A stretch of 64,000 nt of DNA, from NCBI RefSeq assembly GCF_018919395.1, contig NZ_JAHLME010000003.1, positions 558,001 through 622,000 on the forward strand, given 5' to 3'. This stretch comes from Geomonas azotofigens (GTDB lineage Bacteria > Desulfobacterota > Desulfuromonadia > Geobacterales > Geobacteraceae). Shown here piece after piece: positions 33,711 through 42,774 of this stretch. The notes under the pieces are model-generated. The model worked only from the letters and a program-made list of their open reading frames with translations, did no database searches and had not been told where the DNA came from. The translations under genes were made by a program, and so were the position numbers. Every line of letters begins with the position of its first letter. Position 1 is the stretch's first letter.

Positions 33711-34691
33711 ATGTCGCTGATAGACACCTACGGCAGGCGCATCAATTACCTGCGCCTCTCGGTCACCGACCGCTGCAACCTGCGCTGCAGTTACTGCATG
33801 CCGGAAGAAGGCGTGGAGAAGCTCAGTCACTGCGAGATGCTCTCCTACGAGGATCTGCTGCGAATCTCCGCCGAAGCGGTTGCTGCCGGGATAGAGAAAA
33901 TCCGTGTCACCGGGGGGGAGCCCCTGGTGCGCAAGGGGATCGTCGAATTCCTGGCGCGCCTTGCCGCGTTGCCGGGGCTGAAAGAGCTGGTGCTGACCAC
34001 CAACGGCCTGCTCCTGAAGGAGATGGCCCAGGGGCTGAAGGATGCCGGGGTGCAGAGGCTCAACGTGAGCCTCGACTCGTTGAAGGCTGAAACCTTCGCC
34101 GCCATCACGCGGGGAGGCGACCTCAAACGGGTGCTGGACGGTCTCGATGAGGCGGAACGGGTCGGTTTCCCGCCGCACAAGATCAACGTGGTGGTGATGC
34201 GCGGGGTGAATGATGACGAGATCCTCGATTTCGCGGCGCTGACCCTGCAGCGTCCCTATGCGGTGCGCTTCATCGAGTACATGCCCACATGCGGCGACGC
34301 GAACTGGCGCGACCTCACGGTCCCTGGTGCCGAAATCAGGGAGCGCATCGCCCGCGAATACACCATCGAGGAGAGCACCAACAGCGATCGCTCCGGTCCG
34401 TCCAAGAACTTCAGAATCCAGGGGGCGCCGGGATCGCTGGGTATCATCACCGCCATGACCGGACACTTCTGCGACAGCTGCAATCGGCTGCGGGTGACCG
34501 CCTCCGGGGTCGCCAAGGGGTGCCTGTTCTCCGGCACGGGCGTGGACCTGAAACCGGTGCTGGCGACCGGTGACGACGAACTGTTAGGCAAGGAAATACG
34601 GCGCATCGTGGCGGCCAAACCGGGGCGGCACGAGGTGACGGACGAAGGTGTGGAAACCAAACCATTCGCCATGTCCCGCGTAGGCGGGTAG
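33711..34691 (+). CDS. moaA: GTP 3',8-cyclase MoaA
   Basis: Radical SAM enzyme that starts molybdopterin synthesis from GTP. The 326-residue protein has the N-terminal cluster motif CNLRCSYC in LSVTDRCNLRCSYCMPE, the SAM-binding TGGEPLVRKG, and the C-terminal second cluster with cysteines in FCDSCNRLRVTASGVAKGC. The C-terminus ends in a shortened MSRVGG, close to the MSxIGG double-glycine ending needed for activity. It is followed 17 bases later by a MOSC gene and is divergent from moeA. Confidence 0.95.
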   Translation: MSLIDTYGRRINYLRLSVTDRCNLRCSYCMPEEGVEKLSHCEMLSYEDLLRISAEAVAAGIEKIRVTGGEPLVRKGIVEFLARLAALPGLKELVLTTNGLLLKEMAQGLKDAGVQRLNVSLDSLKAETFAAITRGGDLKRVLDGLDEAERVGFPPHKINVVVMRGVNDDEILDFAALTLQRPYAVRFIEYMPTCGDANWRDLTVPGAEIRERIAREYTIEESTNSDRSGPSKNFRIQGAPGSLGIITAMTGHFCDSCNRLRVTASGVAKGCLFSGTGVDLKPVLATGDDELLGKEIRRIVAAKPGRHEVTDEGVETKPFAMSRVGG

Positions 34692-34708
34692 GGGCAGAAG
34701 GAGAACGC

Positions 34709-35137
34709 ATGACCGGAAAGATCATCGCCGTCAATATCAGCAAGAACAAAGGGGAAAGAAAGACCCCGGTACCAGAAGTGACCCTGCGCGAGGAGCACGG
34801 CATCGTCGGCGACGGCCACGCCGGCGACTGGCACCGCCAGGTGAGCCTTCTGGCCCAGGAAAGCATCGCCAAGATGCAGGCGCTCGGGCTGGACGTGAAG
34901 GAAGGGGATTTCGCCGAGAACATCACCACCGAAGGGGTGGACCTGGTGAGCCTCCCCATCGGCGCCAAGATCGAACTGGGGGAGACCCTCCTCGAGGTGA
35001 CCCAGATCGGCAAGGAGTGCCATACCCGCTGCGCCATCTACTACCAGGCGGGCGACTGCGTGATGCCCAAGGAAGGGATCTTCGCCAGGGTGCTGAAGGG
35101 CGGGGTGGTAAGGCCGGGGGATAAGGTGGTGGTGTAG
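34709..35137 (+). CDS. MOSC domain protein
   Basis: A stand-alone MOSC domain of 142 residues: HGIVGDGHAGDWHRQVSLLAQESI and GDFAENITTEGVDL, then the conserved cysteine in IGKECHTRCAIYY. MOSC proteins bind sulfur carried on cysteine and are linked to molybdenum cofactor sulfuration or to moaB/moaC-type steps. In several bacteria this short form lies beside moaA/mog, as here. The exact reaction is unknown. AGAAGGAG precedes the ATG at 34709. Confidence 0.88.
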   Translation: MTGKIIAVNISKNKGERKTPVPEVTLREEHGIVGDGHAGDWHRQVSLLAQESIAKMQALGLDVKEGDFAENITTEGVDLVSLPIGAKIELGETLLEVTQIGKECHTRCAIYYQAGDCVMPKEGIFARVLKGGVVRPGDKVVV

Positions 35138-35246
35138 GGGGCGGTGGGGGCGGCTGCGGCGGACTGGCGTGCACGCTTTTGGTGGACGACATGGACCCGG
35201 TGGACCTGGTGGACGCTGTGGACCTGCAAGAATTTGAAAACTGAAC

Positions 35247-35280
35247 GGCCGCGAGGCGCTTTGCGCTCGCGGCCATTTGT
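35247..35280. terminator. Bidirectional terminator between the MOSC gene and the sensor kinase gene
   Basis: GGCCGCGAG (35247-35255) pairs with CTCGCGGCC (35266-35274), with an inner GCGC/GCGC extension and a T-rich tail on the plus strand; A-rich sequence upstream gives U's for the minus strand. The preceding 100 bases include several GTGGAC repeats but no gene. Confidence 0.75.
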
Positions 35281-35286
35281 TTCTGC

Positions 35287-37275
35287 TCAGTGCTCGCAGG
35301 GGAGCAGCACTGTGAAGCTGCTCCCGCGCCCGGGCACGCTTTCCACGTCGATGCAGCCGCCGTGCTCCCTGATGATGCCGTAACTCACCGACAACCCCAG
35401 CCCGGTGCCGTTGGCCTTGGTGGTGTAGAAGGGGTTGAATACCTGCCTCAGGTTCTCCAACTGGATGCCGACCCCGGTGTCGGAAATCTTCACTTCGTAG
35501 TTGTCCCCGCTCCCGACCGGCGCGCTCCTGATGTCGAGCACACCCCCCTCGGGCATCGCCTGCACCGCGTTAAGGATCAGGTTGGTGAACACCTGCCGTA
35601 GCTGGTCCTGGTCCCCTTCAACCACGGCCACTTCCTCGGCGTAAAACTCGAACACCTCGATCTTCTCCAGGGAAACCTGGTGCCCGATCTGCCCCACAAT
35701 TTCGTGCAACAACTCGTTCAGGCGCACCTCGCCCCGCTCCATCTGCTCGCGCCGGGCGAACTTCAACAGGTTGGAGACGATCCGCTCCACCCGCTTCACC
35801 TGCTGGAAGATGGTGTCCACTTCTTCCCGGTTGGGCGCGTCCTCGGGGACCGAGAGCTGCAAAAGCTCGGTGTTGCCCCGGATGATGGCCATCGGGTTGT
35901 TGATCTCGTGGGCAACGCCCGCTGCCAGCTCCCCGATCGCCGCGAGCTTCTCCACCCGCAACAGCTCCTCGCGCGTCTGCACCAGGAGCCGGTTCTTCTC
36001 TTCCAGTTCCGCAGTCCTCAGATGCACCTTCTGCTCCAGGTTCCGGTTCAACTCGATGATGCTGTCCTCGCGCTCGGCGAGCGACTGGCTCATGTCGTTG
36101 AAGCGCTCGGCCAGATCGCCAATCTCGTCGCGCGAGTCGATGTTGCTCTTCACGTCCCGCTCGCCCGCCGCCACCCGCCGCGTCAAGAGCTCCAGTTCCT
36201 TTATCGGCTGCGCCAGCTTGCGCCCCAGAAAGCCCGACATCGACACCCCGGTCAGCCCGCTCAAAAGGAGCACGAAGCTCAACAGGACCGCCATGTCGGT
36301 CTTGACCGCGGAGTAGTGGCTCTCCAGCATCCCCACGTAGAGCGCCCCGATCGGGACCCCCTGCAGCGACAGGATCGGCTCGTAGGCGGTCAGGTACCAG
36401 TCGTTGACCACGAAGGCCCGTCCCACCCACTTGGCCCCCTTCAACAGGACGCGGTCGTACACCGGCGCCGAGAGCTTGGTGCCGATGGCGCGGCTGCCGT
36501 CGGTATTGGGGACGTTGGTGGCGATCCTGACGTCCCCCTGGAAGATGGTGGAATTGCCCACGTCGCGGCCGTTCAGCTTGGCCCCTTCGTAGACCACGGT
36601 CTTGATCTTGTCCACCAGCTTCTTGTTGTTGTTCAGCAGCATGCCGCCGTAGAGGGCGCCCACCACGTTGCCGGCCTGGTCGCGCACCGGGGCGGCAACG
36701 AAGAGGAACATGGCGCCGTTGAGCGGGGCGGGCGGGGTGGGGTCGGTGCGGGTTCCGGCCACCTGGACGTGCGCCTGGCGCACCAGTTCCTCCCCCTCCA
36801 GGGCGAGCTCGGCCGTCGGGATGATGGTGGTGCCGCTGACCAGTTCCCCCTTGAGCGCGCGTGCCACGAACTGGTTGCGCAGCTTTTCGTCACCGGACTG
36901 GCGCGGGTTGTTGGCGCGGAAGATCACCTTGCCGGAGGCGTCCACCGCGGCGAGGATGTCCAGGTGCTCGCTCTTGCGCACCGGCGAGAGGGTGGCCGCC
37001 AGGGCGTGCTGGTCGGCGGCCGCGACGGTTTCCGAGGTCCTGCCGAAGGAGGCGGAGAGCTTCACCGCGTCGTAGAGGCGGGTCAACTCGTTCAGGTAGG
37101 CCTCGCGCGCCACGGAGAGGTCGTAGCGCACCTTCTCCTGCGCCTGGGCGGCCACCTTGGCGCTCAGGATGAAGACGCCGGCCATCCAGCAGATCAGGAT
37201 GGCGATGGCCAGCGGGATCAGGGTCGCGACCGTGAGCTTGGTCTTGATGGGGAAGCGGAGCCTTGGGATGTTCAT
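35287..37275 (-). CDS. Membrane sensor histidine kinase (Cache-HAMP-HisKA)
   Basis: A 662-residue transmembrane kinase. A membrane helix near residues 15-40 and another near 315-340 bracket a periplasmic sensor of the single-Cache type (segments GNVVGALYGGMLLNNNKK and VPIGALYVGMLESHY). A HAMP domain, a short coiled coil (LNRNLEQKVHLRTAELEEK), HisKA with His456 in GVAHEINNPMAI, and the HATPase_c domain with NLILNAVQAMP, DTGVGI and GTGLGLSVSYGI follow. It overlaps the sigma-54 response regulator gene by four bases, so the two form one signalling pair. Their position suggests control of the divergent formate dehydrogenase operon; the ligand is unknown. Confidence 0.92.
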   Translation of the reverse strand: MNIPRLRFPIKTKLTVATLIPLAIAILICWMAGVFILSAKVAAQAQEKVRYDLSVAREAYLNELTRLYDAVKLSASFGRTSETVAAADQHALAATLSPVRKSEHLDILAAVDASGKVIFRANNPRQSGDEKLRNQFVARALKGELVSGTTIIPTAELALEGEELVRQAHVQVAGTRTDPTPPAPLNGAMFLFVAAPVRDQAGNVVGALYGGMLLNNNKKLVDKIKTVVYEGAKLNGRDVGNSTIFQGDVRIATNVPNTDGSRAIGTKLSAPVYDRVLLKGAKWVGRAFVVNDWYLTAYEPILSLQGVPIGALYVGMLESHYSAVKTDMAVLLSFVLLLSGLTGVSMSGFLGRKLAQPIKELELLTRRVAAGERDVKSNIDSRDEIGDLAERFNDMSQSLAEREDSIIELNRNLEQKVHLRTAELEEKNRLLVQTREELLRVEKLAAIGELAAGVAHEINNPMAIIRGNTELLQLSVPEDAPNREEVDTIFQQVKRVERIVSNLLKFARREQMERGEVRLNELLHEIVGQIGHQVSLEKIEVFEFYAEEVAVVEGDQDQLRQVFTNLILNAVQAMPEGGVLDIRSAPVGSGDNYEVKISDTGVGIQLENLRQVFNPFYTTKANGTGLGLSVSYGIIREHGGCIDVESVPGRGSSFTVLLPCEH

Positions 37276-38639
37276 GAGGGGATGGTGATCTCGTATTCGG
37301 CGATCTTGCGATCCAGCGTCTTCCTGGAAATGCCCAGGATCTCGGCGGAGCGGCTCTTGTGGTAGCCGGTACCGAGCAGGGTGCGCTCGATGTGCGCCTT
37401 CTCCATGTTCTCCAGGGAAACCAACTGCGGCTCGGCGGGCGCCGCCGCCACTTTTTGCTGCCTGCGCCAGATGGGGAGCTCCTTGGGGGTAACCAGCGGC
37501 GTGCGGGCCAGGATCACGGCGCGCTCCATGACGTTTTCCAGCTCACGGATGTTGCCGGGCCAGTCGTAGCCGCACAAAAGCTGCAGCGCCTCCGGGGTGA
37601 CCCCGGTCACCTCCTTTTTCATCTTGAGGCTGTACTTCTTGAGGAAGTGCTGGGCCAGCGGTTCGATGTCGTCCTTTCTCTCGCGCAGCGGGGGGAGCGG
37701 GATGTTGATCACGTTCAGGCGGTAGTAGAGGTCCTCGCGGAACCTGCCGGCGCGCACCTCCTCTTCGAGGTCCTTGTTGGTGGCGGCCACGAAGCGGATG
37801 TCGGCGCTCTTGCTGCGGGTGGCGCCGACGGGTATGAAGTCGCGCTCCTGGATCACGCGCAAAAGCTTCGCCTGGATGGGGAGGCTCATGTCGCCGATCT
37901 CGTCCATGAACAGGGTGCCGCCGTCGGCTTCCTCCAGAAGTCCCTTCTGGTGCGTGATGGCGCCGGTGAAGGCGCCGCGCACGTGCCCGAACAGCTGGCT
38001 CTCCAGGAGGGTCTCGGTGAGGGCGGCGCAGTTGATGGAGAGGAAGCGGCGCTCGCGCCGGGGGCTGTTGTAGTGGATGGCCCCGGCGATCAGCTCCTTG
38101 CCGGTACCGGATTCACCCAGCACCAGGATGTTGGCCTCACTGGCCGCCACCTGCAGGGTGAGGTCGTAGGTCTCCTGGAAGACTGCGCTTCTGAAGATGA
38201 TGGCGTCCTGCAGGATCGGCTTCCCCAGCTCGCTCTTGAGCGCCCGGTTCTCCTGCAACAGCTGCTCCTTCTCCAGGGCGTTTTTCAGGACGCTCAGGAT
38301 CTTCTCCTTGGGGAAGGGCTTGGTGACGTAGTCGTAGGCCCCAAGCTTGATGGCCTCCACCGCGGCGTCGATGGTGCCGAAGGCGGTCATGATGACGATG
38401 GGGAGCGAGGGGCGGAGCTGCTTCACCTCCTGCAGCACGCTGATGCCGTCCAGGTCGGGCATCCTGACGTCCTGCAGGATCAGGTCGGCGTCGCCGGGAT
38501 CCCCCTCGCGCAGGCGGCGCAGAAGCTGCGAGCCGGCGTTGAAGGTCTCCACGGAGTACCCCTGGGTCTGCAACAGCTTCTTCAGGTAGATGAGGATCCC
38601 TTCCTCGTCGTCACAGATCAGAATTCGTTCTTGTGTCAT
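37272..38639 (-). CDS. NtrC-family sigma-54-dependent response regulator
   Basis: A 455-residue activator: receiver domain (acidic pair CDDEE at 9-13, phosphoacceptor Asp57 in LQDVRMPDLDG), AAA+ domain with Walker A LGESGTGKE, the sigma-54 contact loop GAFTGA, Walker B GGTLFMDEIGDM, and a C-terminal Fis-type helix-turn-helix (YHKSRSAEILGISRKTLDRK). ATG at 38639 gives the family-typical start TQERILICDDEE; the frame is open further upstream without support. It is divergent from fdnG, whose promoter has a perfect -24/-12 element, so autoregulation and activation of fdnG are both plausible. Confidence 0.93.
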   Translation of the reverse strand: MTQERILICDDEEGILIYLKKLLQTQGYSVETFNAGSQLLRRLREGDPGDADLILQDVRMPDLDGISVLQEVKQLRPSLPIVIMTAFGTIDAAVEAIKLGAYDYVTKPFPKEKILSVLKNALEKEQLLQENRALKSELGKPILQDAIIFRSAVFQETYDLTLQVAASEANILVLGESGTGKELIAGAIHYNSPRRERRFLSINCAALTETLLESQLFGHVRGAFTGAITHQKGLLEEADGGTLFMDEIGDMSLPIQAKLLRVIQERDFIPVGATRSKSADIRFVAATNKDLEEEVRAGRFREDLYYRLNVINIPLPPLRERKDDIEPLAQHFLKKYSLKMKKEVTGVTPEALQLLCGYDWPGNIRELENVMERAVILARTPLVTPKELPIWRRQQKVAAAPAEPQLVSLENMEKAHIERTLLGTGYHKSRSAEILGISRKTLDRKIAEYEITIPS

Positions 38640-38694
38640 TTTGGGGCGTTCCTCGCTTCTTTCCCGCGCCGTTGCTAGAGGTGCCGTCTTGGAC

Positions 38695-38735
38695 AAAATG
38701 TCACACATTTTGACAAAACGACACATTTGTTAATT
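38695..38735. promoter_or_regulatory. Candidate activator-binding inverted repeats upstream of fdnG
   Basis: AAAATGT-CAC-ACATTTT (38695-38711) is a perfect 7-3-7 palindrome, followed by a second imperfect one with ACAAA and TTTGT arms (38713-38731). They lie about 120-140 bases upstream of the sigma-54 element, the usual distance for an enhancer site, and about 60 bases before the divergent regulator gene. Confidence 0.5.
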
Positions 38736-38816
38736 AAAGTTAACGTTACCGAAATTCCCGACAAGCGCTGACAACATTATCATTTCGGAGGTTTACGGTA
38801 CACAACTATTTTTATA

Positions 38817-38828
38817 GTAAACGTTTAC
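38817..38828. promoter_or_regulatory. 12-bp palindrome beside the fdnG promoter
   Basis: GTAAACGTTTAC is a perfect palindrome ending four bases before the -24 element. An operator for a second regulator is possible; the binding protein is unknown. Confidence 0.4.
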
Positions 38829-38832
38829 GCGC

Positions 38833-38848
38833 TGGCATGGCAATTGCC
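38833..38848 (+). promoter_or_regulatory. Sigma-54 promoter of the formate dehydrogenase operon
   Basis: TGGCATGGCAATTGCC matches TGGCAY-R-N4-TTGC with GG and GC exactly ten bases apart. It lies 61 bases before the fdnG ATG, downstream of candidate enhancer repeats and of a divergent NtrC-type regulator gene. Confidence 0.8.
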
Positions 38849-38908
38849 GTATACGCGGTGCTTATCCGGCGTCGACGACGTTTATCATGGAAAAAGGAGA
38901 GATTCAAC

Positions 38909-41900
38909 ATGGCAGTTTCACGACGGGAGTTTCTGCAGGGGGGGGCGGCTGCGGCGGCACTGATCCTCTCCGGCAAAAAAGCGGAAGCGGGCGGCGCAGA
39001 CGCCCCGCAGATGCGCACCAAGGGGCTGAAAAGCTCGACCACCATCTGTCCTTTCTGCGCGGTAGGTTGCGGGCTTGTGGTGCATACCAAGAACGGCAAG
39101 ATCGTGAACATCGAGGGGGACACCCAGCACCCGATCAACCAGGGCGCGCTCTGCTCGAAAGGTAGCGCGCTGTTCCAGGTGGCCAACAACGAGCGTCGCC
39201 TGCAGAAGGTGATGTACCGCGCCCCCGGTAGCGACAAGTTCGAAGAGAAGTCGTGGGACTGGGCCCTGGAGCGCATCGCTCAGAAGATGAAGGACACGCG
39301 CGACAAGACCTTCAAGGCCAAAGAGATCAACAAGAAGGACAACAAGGAGTACGTGGTCAACCGCACCGAAGGGATGGCATTCCTCGGCGGCGCCGGTCTC
39401 GACAACGAGGAGTGCTACCTCTGGAGCAAGTTCGCCCGCTCCATGGGGGTTGCCAACCTCGAACACCAAGCCCGAATATGACACTCCGCTACAGTCGCCG
39501 GTCTGGCGGCTTCGTTTGGACGTGGGGCAATGACCAACCACTGGATCGACCTGAGAAACGCTGACGCGATTCTCGCCATCGGCTGCAACCCGGCCGAGAA
39601 CCACCCGATTTCCATGAAATGGATCGAGGCGGCCATGGATCAGGGCGGCAAGCTGATCGCCGTCGATCCCCGCTTCACCAGGACCGCCTCGAAGGCGGAC
39701 CACTACGCGCAGATCCGTCCGGGCACCGACATCGCCTTCCTGGGCGGCATGATCAACTACGCCCTCCAGAACAACATGATTCACGAGGAGTACGTCCGCG
39801 AGTACACCAACGCGGCCTTCATCGTGAACGAGAAATACGACTTCAACGAGGGGATCTTCTGCTCCTTCGACGACCAGGAGAAGACCTACGACCCGAAGGC
39901 CTGGGCCTACGCGGTCGACGGCGCCGGCAACCCCAAGCGCGACCACAGCCTTAAGGACCCGCGCTGCGTGTTCCAGCTCCTGAAAAAGCACTACTCCCGC
40001 TACACCGTGGACATGGTCTGCTCCATCACCGGCACCAAGAAGGAAGACTACATCGCCGTCGCCAAGGCCTTCTGCTCCACCGGCCGCGCCGACAAGGCGG
40101 GTACCATCCTTTACGCGATGGGTATCACCCAGTCCACCCACGGCACCCAGAACGTCCGTGCCACCGCCATGCTGCAGATGCTCCTTGGCAACATCGGCAT
40201 CGCCGGCGGCGGCGTCAACGCGCTGCGCGGCGAGTCCAACGTCCAGGGTTCCTCCGACTACGGCCTGCTGTTCCACCTGCTGCCGGGCTACCTGAAGTCT
40301 CCGGAATTCGACAACGTCGACCTCAAGGCCTACCTCGAGAAGTGGACCCCGAAGACCAAGGACGCGAAGAGCGCCAACTGGTGGGGCAACACCCCGAAGT
40401 ACACCGTGAGCCTCCTGAAAGCCTGGTACGGCGACAACGCCACCAAGGAAAACGGTTTCTGCTACGACTACCTCCCCAAGAGAAGCGGCAACTACTCCTT
40501 CATGAAGCTGATGGAGAAGATGGGCAAGGGCGAGCTGCAGGGTCTCATCTGCATGGGGCAGAACCCGGCCGTGGGCGGCCCGGATTCGCTGAAGACCCGC
40601 GAGGCTCTTGGCAAACTCGACTGGCTCGTCACCGTCGACCTCTGGGAGACCGAGACCTCCATCTTCTGGAAGCGCCCCGGCGTCAACCCGAAGGACATCA
40701 AGACCGAGGTCTTCATGCTGCCGGCAGCCTCTTCCGTCGAGAAGGAAGGCTCCATCTCCAACTCCGGCCGCTGGGCCCAGTGGCGCTACAAGGCCGCCGA
40801 GCCGGTCGGTGACGCGAAGAGCGACCTCTGGATCATCAACCAGTTCGCCAAGCGGATGAAGAAGGCCTATGAGAAAGGCGGTGCCTTCCCCGAGCCGATC
40901 ACCAAGCTCTCCTGGAACTACGGGCAGGGCGAAGAGCCGGAAGTGCACATGGTGGCCAAGGAGATCAACGGCTACTTCACCAAGGACATGACCATCGTCG
41001 ACAAGGACAAGACCCTGGAGTTCAAGGCAGGCGACCAGGTCCCGATGTTCAAGTACCTCCAGGACGACGGTTCCACCGTCTCCGGCTGCTGGATCTACTG
41101 CGGCTCCTACACCAAGGACGGCAACCAGATGGCACGTCGCGACCTGGCCGACCCGACCGGTCTGGGCATGTACCCGAAGTGGTCCTGGTGCTGGCCGGTG
41201 AACCGCCGCATCATCTACAACCGCGCTTCGGTCAACCCCGACGGCGTGCCGTTCAACCCCAAGCGCGTCGTCATCACCTGGGACGCCCTGGAGAAGAAAT
41301 GGAAGGGCGACGTGCCCGACGGTCCCTGGCCGCCGATGAACGACGCCAAGGAAGGGAAGTACCCCTTCATCATGATCCCGGAAGGTCACGGTCGCCTCTA
41401 CGCACTAGACATGAAGGACGGTCCGTTCCCCGAGCACTACGAGCCGGTGGAGAGCCCGGCCAAGAACCTCATGTCCAAGACCCAGACCAACCCGGCGGTG
41501 AAGATTCCGGCCAACATGTCGAGCGACACGGCCAAGTTCCCGTTCGTCGGCACCACCTACAGGATGACCGAGCACTGGCAGGCAGGCGCCATGACCCGTT
41601 CGCTCCCCTGGCTGGTGGAACTGGTCCCGACCATGTTCGTGGAGATCTCCCAGACGCTTGCCCGCGCCAAAGGGATCAGCAACGGCGACATGGTCAAGGT
41701 AACCACCGAGCGTGGTTCCATCGAGGCGAAAGCACTGGTCACCTCCAGGCTGAAGCCGTTCAACGTGCAGGGGAAAGAGATAGAGCAGGTGGGTCTCCCC
41801 TGGCACTTCGGTTATGCAGGTATGGCTACCGGCGACTCCGGCAACGTCCTTACGCCGTCGGTCGGTTGCGCGAACACAAGCATCCCCGAGTTCAAGGCAT

Positions 41901-41938
41901 TCCTCTGCAACATCGAGAAAGGGGGTAAACGCGCATGA
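38909..41938 (+). CDS. fdnG: Formate dehydrogenase alpha subunit, selenocysteine-containing
   Basis: Periplasmic catalytic subunit, 1009 residues, that oxidises formate to CO2 with a bis-molybdopterin Mo/W centre. The N-terminus has a twin-arginine signal (SRREFLQGGAAAAALILSG). One [4Fe-4S] cluster is held by CPFCAVGCGLVV and the later ALCSKG. An in-frame TGA at 39479-39481 is codon 191; context QARI-U-HSATVAGLAASFGRGA equals the selenocysteine site of FdnG-type enzymes, so it is read through as selenocysteine, not a stop. A SECIS hairpin follows directly. After it the frame is intact to TGA at 41936-41938. AAGGAG precedes the ATG. It overlaps fdnH by four bases. Confidence 0.95.
39479..39510 (+). 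promoter_or_regulatory. UGA selenocysteine codon and bacterial SECIS hairpin
   Basis: Twelve bases after the TGA, GTCGCC (39494-39499) pairs with GGCGGC (39505-39510) around the loop GGTCT. A small hairpin with a GGUCU-type apical loop at this distance is the SelB recognition element known from formate dehydrogenase mRNAs. It is within the coding frame, encoding ATVAGLAA. Confidence 0.88.
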
Positions 41939-42774
41939 GCAGCGAGAACCAAGACTTCAACAAAAGCAAGGCATTTTTGATCGACATGACCAAGTGCACC
42001 GGCTGCCGCGGCTGCCAGGTCGCCTGCAAGCAGTGGAACCAGCTGGGCGCCGAGAAGACGGAGTTCTTCACCGGCGAAGGCTACCAGAACCCGCCGCTCA
42101 TGTCGGAATACACCTTCACCCGCATCAAGTTCCGGGACTACGAGAAGAACGGGCAGAACGAGTTCGCCTTCTACAAAGAGATGTGCATGCACTGCAACGA
42201 GCCGGCCTGCGCATCGGTCTGCCCGGTAGGCGCCTTCAAGAAGACCAAGGAAGGCCCGGTCACCTATGACGCGGAACGCTGCATCGGCTGCCGTTTCTGC
42301 ATGGTCGCCTGCCCGTTCGGGGTGCCCAAGTACGAGTGGAGCAAGGCGCTGCCGCTGGTGAGAAAGTGCACCGGCTGCTACTCCAGGGTGAAGGAAGGGC
42401 TGAAGCCGGCCTGCGCCACCACCTGCGTCTCCGCCATCACCTACGGCAACCGCGAGGAGATGATCAAGGAAGCCAACAAGAGGATCGCGGCACGTCCCGA
42501 GAAGTACCTGAAGAAGCTCTACGGCTCGGAAGAGGCGGGCGGCACCTCGGTCATCTACCTGACCGCGCTCCCCTTCGACGAACTCGGCTTCAAGCCGGTC
42601 ACCAAGCGTCCGCTCCCGTCCTACACCTGGCAGGCGCTGCGCCTGGTCCCGGGCATCTTCCTCACCGTCGGCAGCTCGCTGTCGCTGCTTTCCTGGTTCA
42701 ACCACAGGAAGGAAAGGATCGCCAAGGAAGAGGAGCAGAGAAAATCCGGTGCAACGCCGAAGGAGGAGAGCTAG
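41935..42774 (+). CDS. fdnH: Formate dehydrogenase iron-sulfur (beta) subunit
   Basis: A 279-residue electron-transfer subunit with four ferredoxin-type cluster motifs: CTGCRGCQVACKQWN, CMHCNEPACASVCPVGAF, CIGCRFCMVACPFG, and CTGCYSRVKEGLKPACATTC. Near the C-terminus a single membrane helix (LVPGIFLTVGSSLSLLSWF) anchors it on the periplasmic face, as in E. coli FdnH. It passes electrons from FdnG to the membrane subunit. Starts in the ATGA overlap with fdnG and ends directly at the next start. Confidence 0.94.
   Translation: MSSENQDFNKSKAFLIDMTKCTGCRGCQVACKQWNQLGAEKTEFFTGEGYQNPPLMSEYTFTRIKFRDYEKNGQNEFAFYKEMCMHCNEPACASVCPVGAFKKTKEGPVTYDAERCIGCRFCMVACPFGVPKYEWSKALPLVRKCTGCYSRVKEGLKPACATTCVSAITYGNREEMIKEANKRIAARPEKYLKKLYGSEEAGGTSVIYLTALPFDELGFKPVTKRPLPSYTWQALRLVPGIFLTVGSSLSLLSWFNHRKERIAKEEEQRKSGATPKEES

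Noticed and set aside
38909..39481. fdnG as two separate genes or as a frameshifted pseudogene because of the TGA at 39479
   Set aside because: The frame is unchanged across the TGA, the context equals the known selenocysteine site and a SECIS hairpin follows.
38918..41389. An 823-residue open frame on the minus strand
   Set aside because: It is antisense to fdnG, with no recognisable domain and no ribosome binding site.
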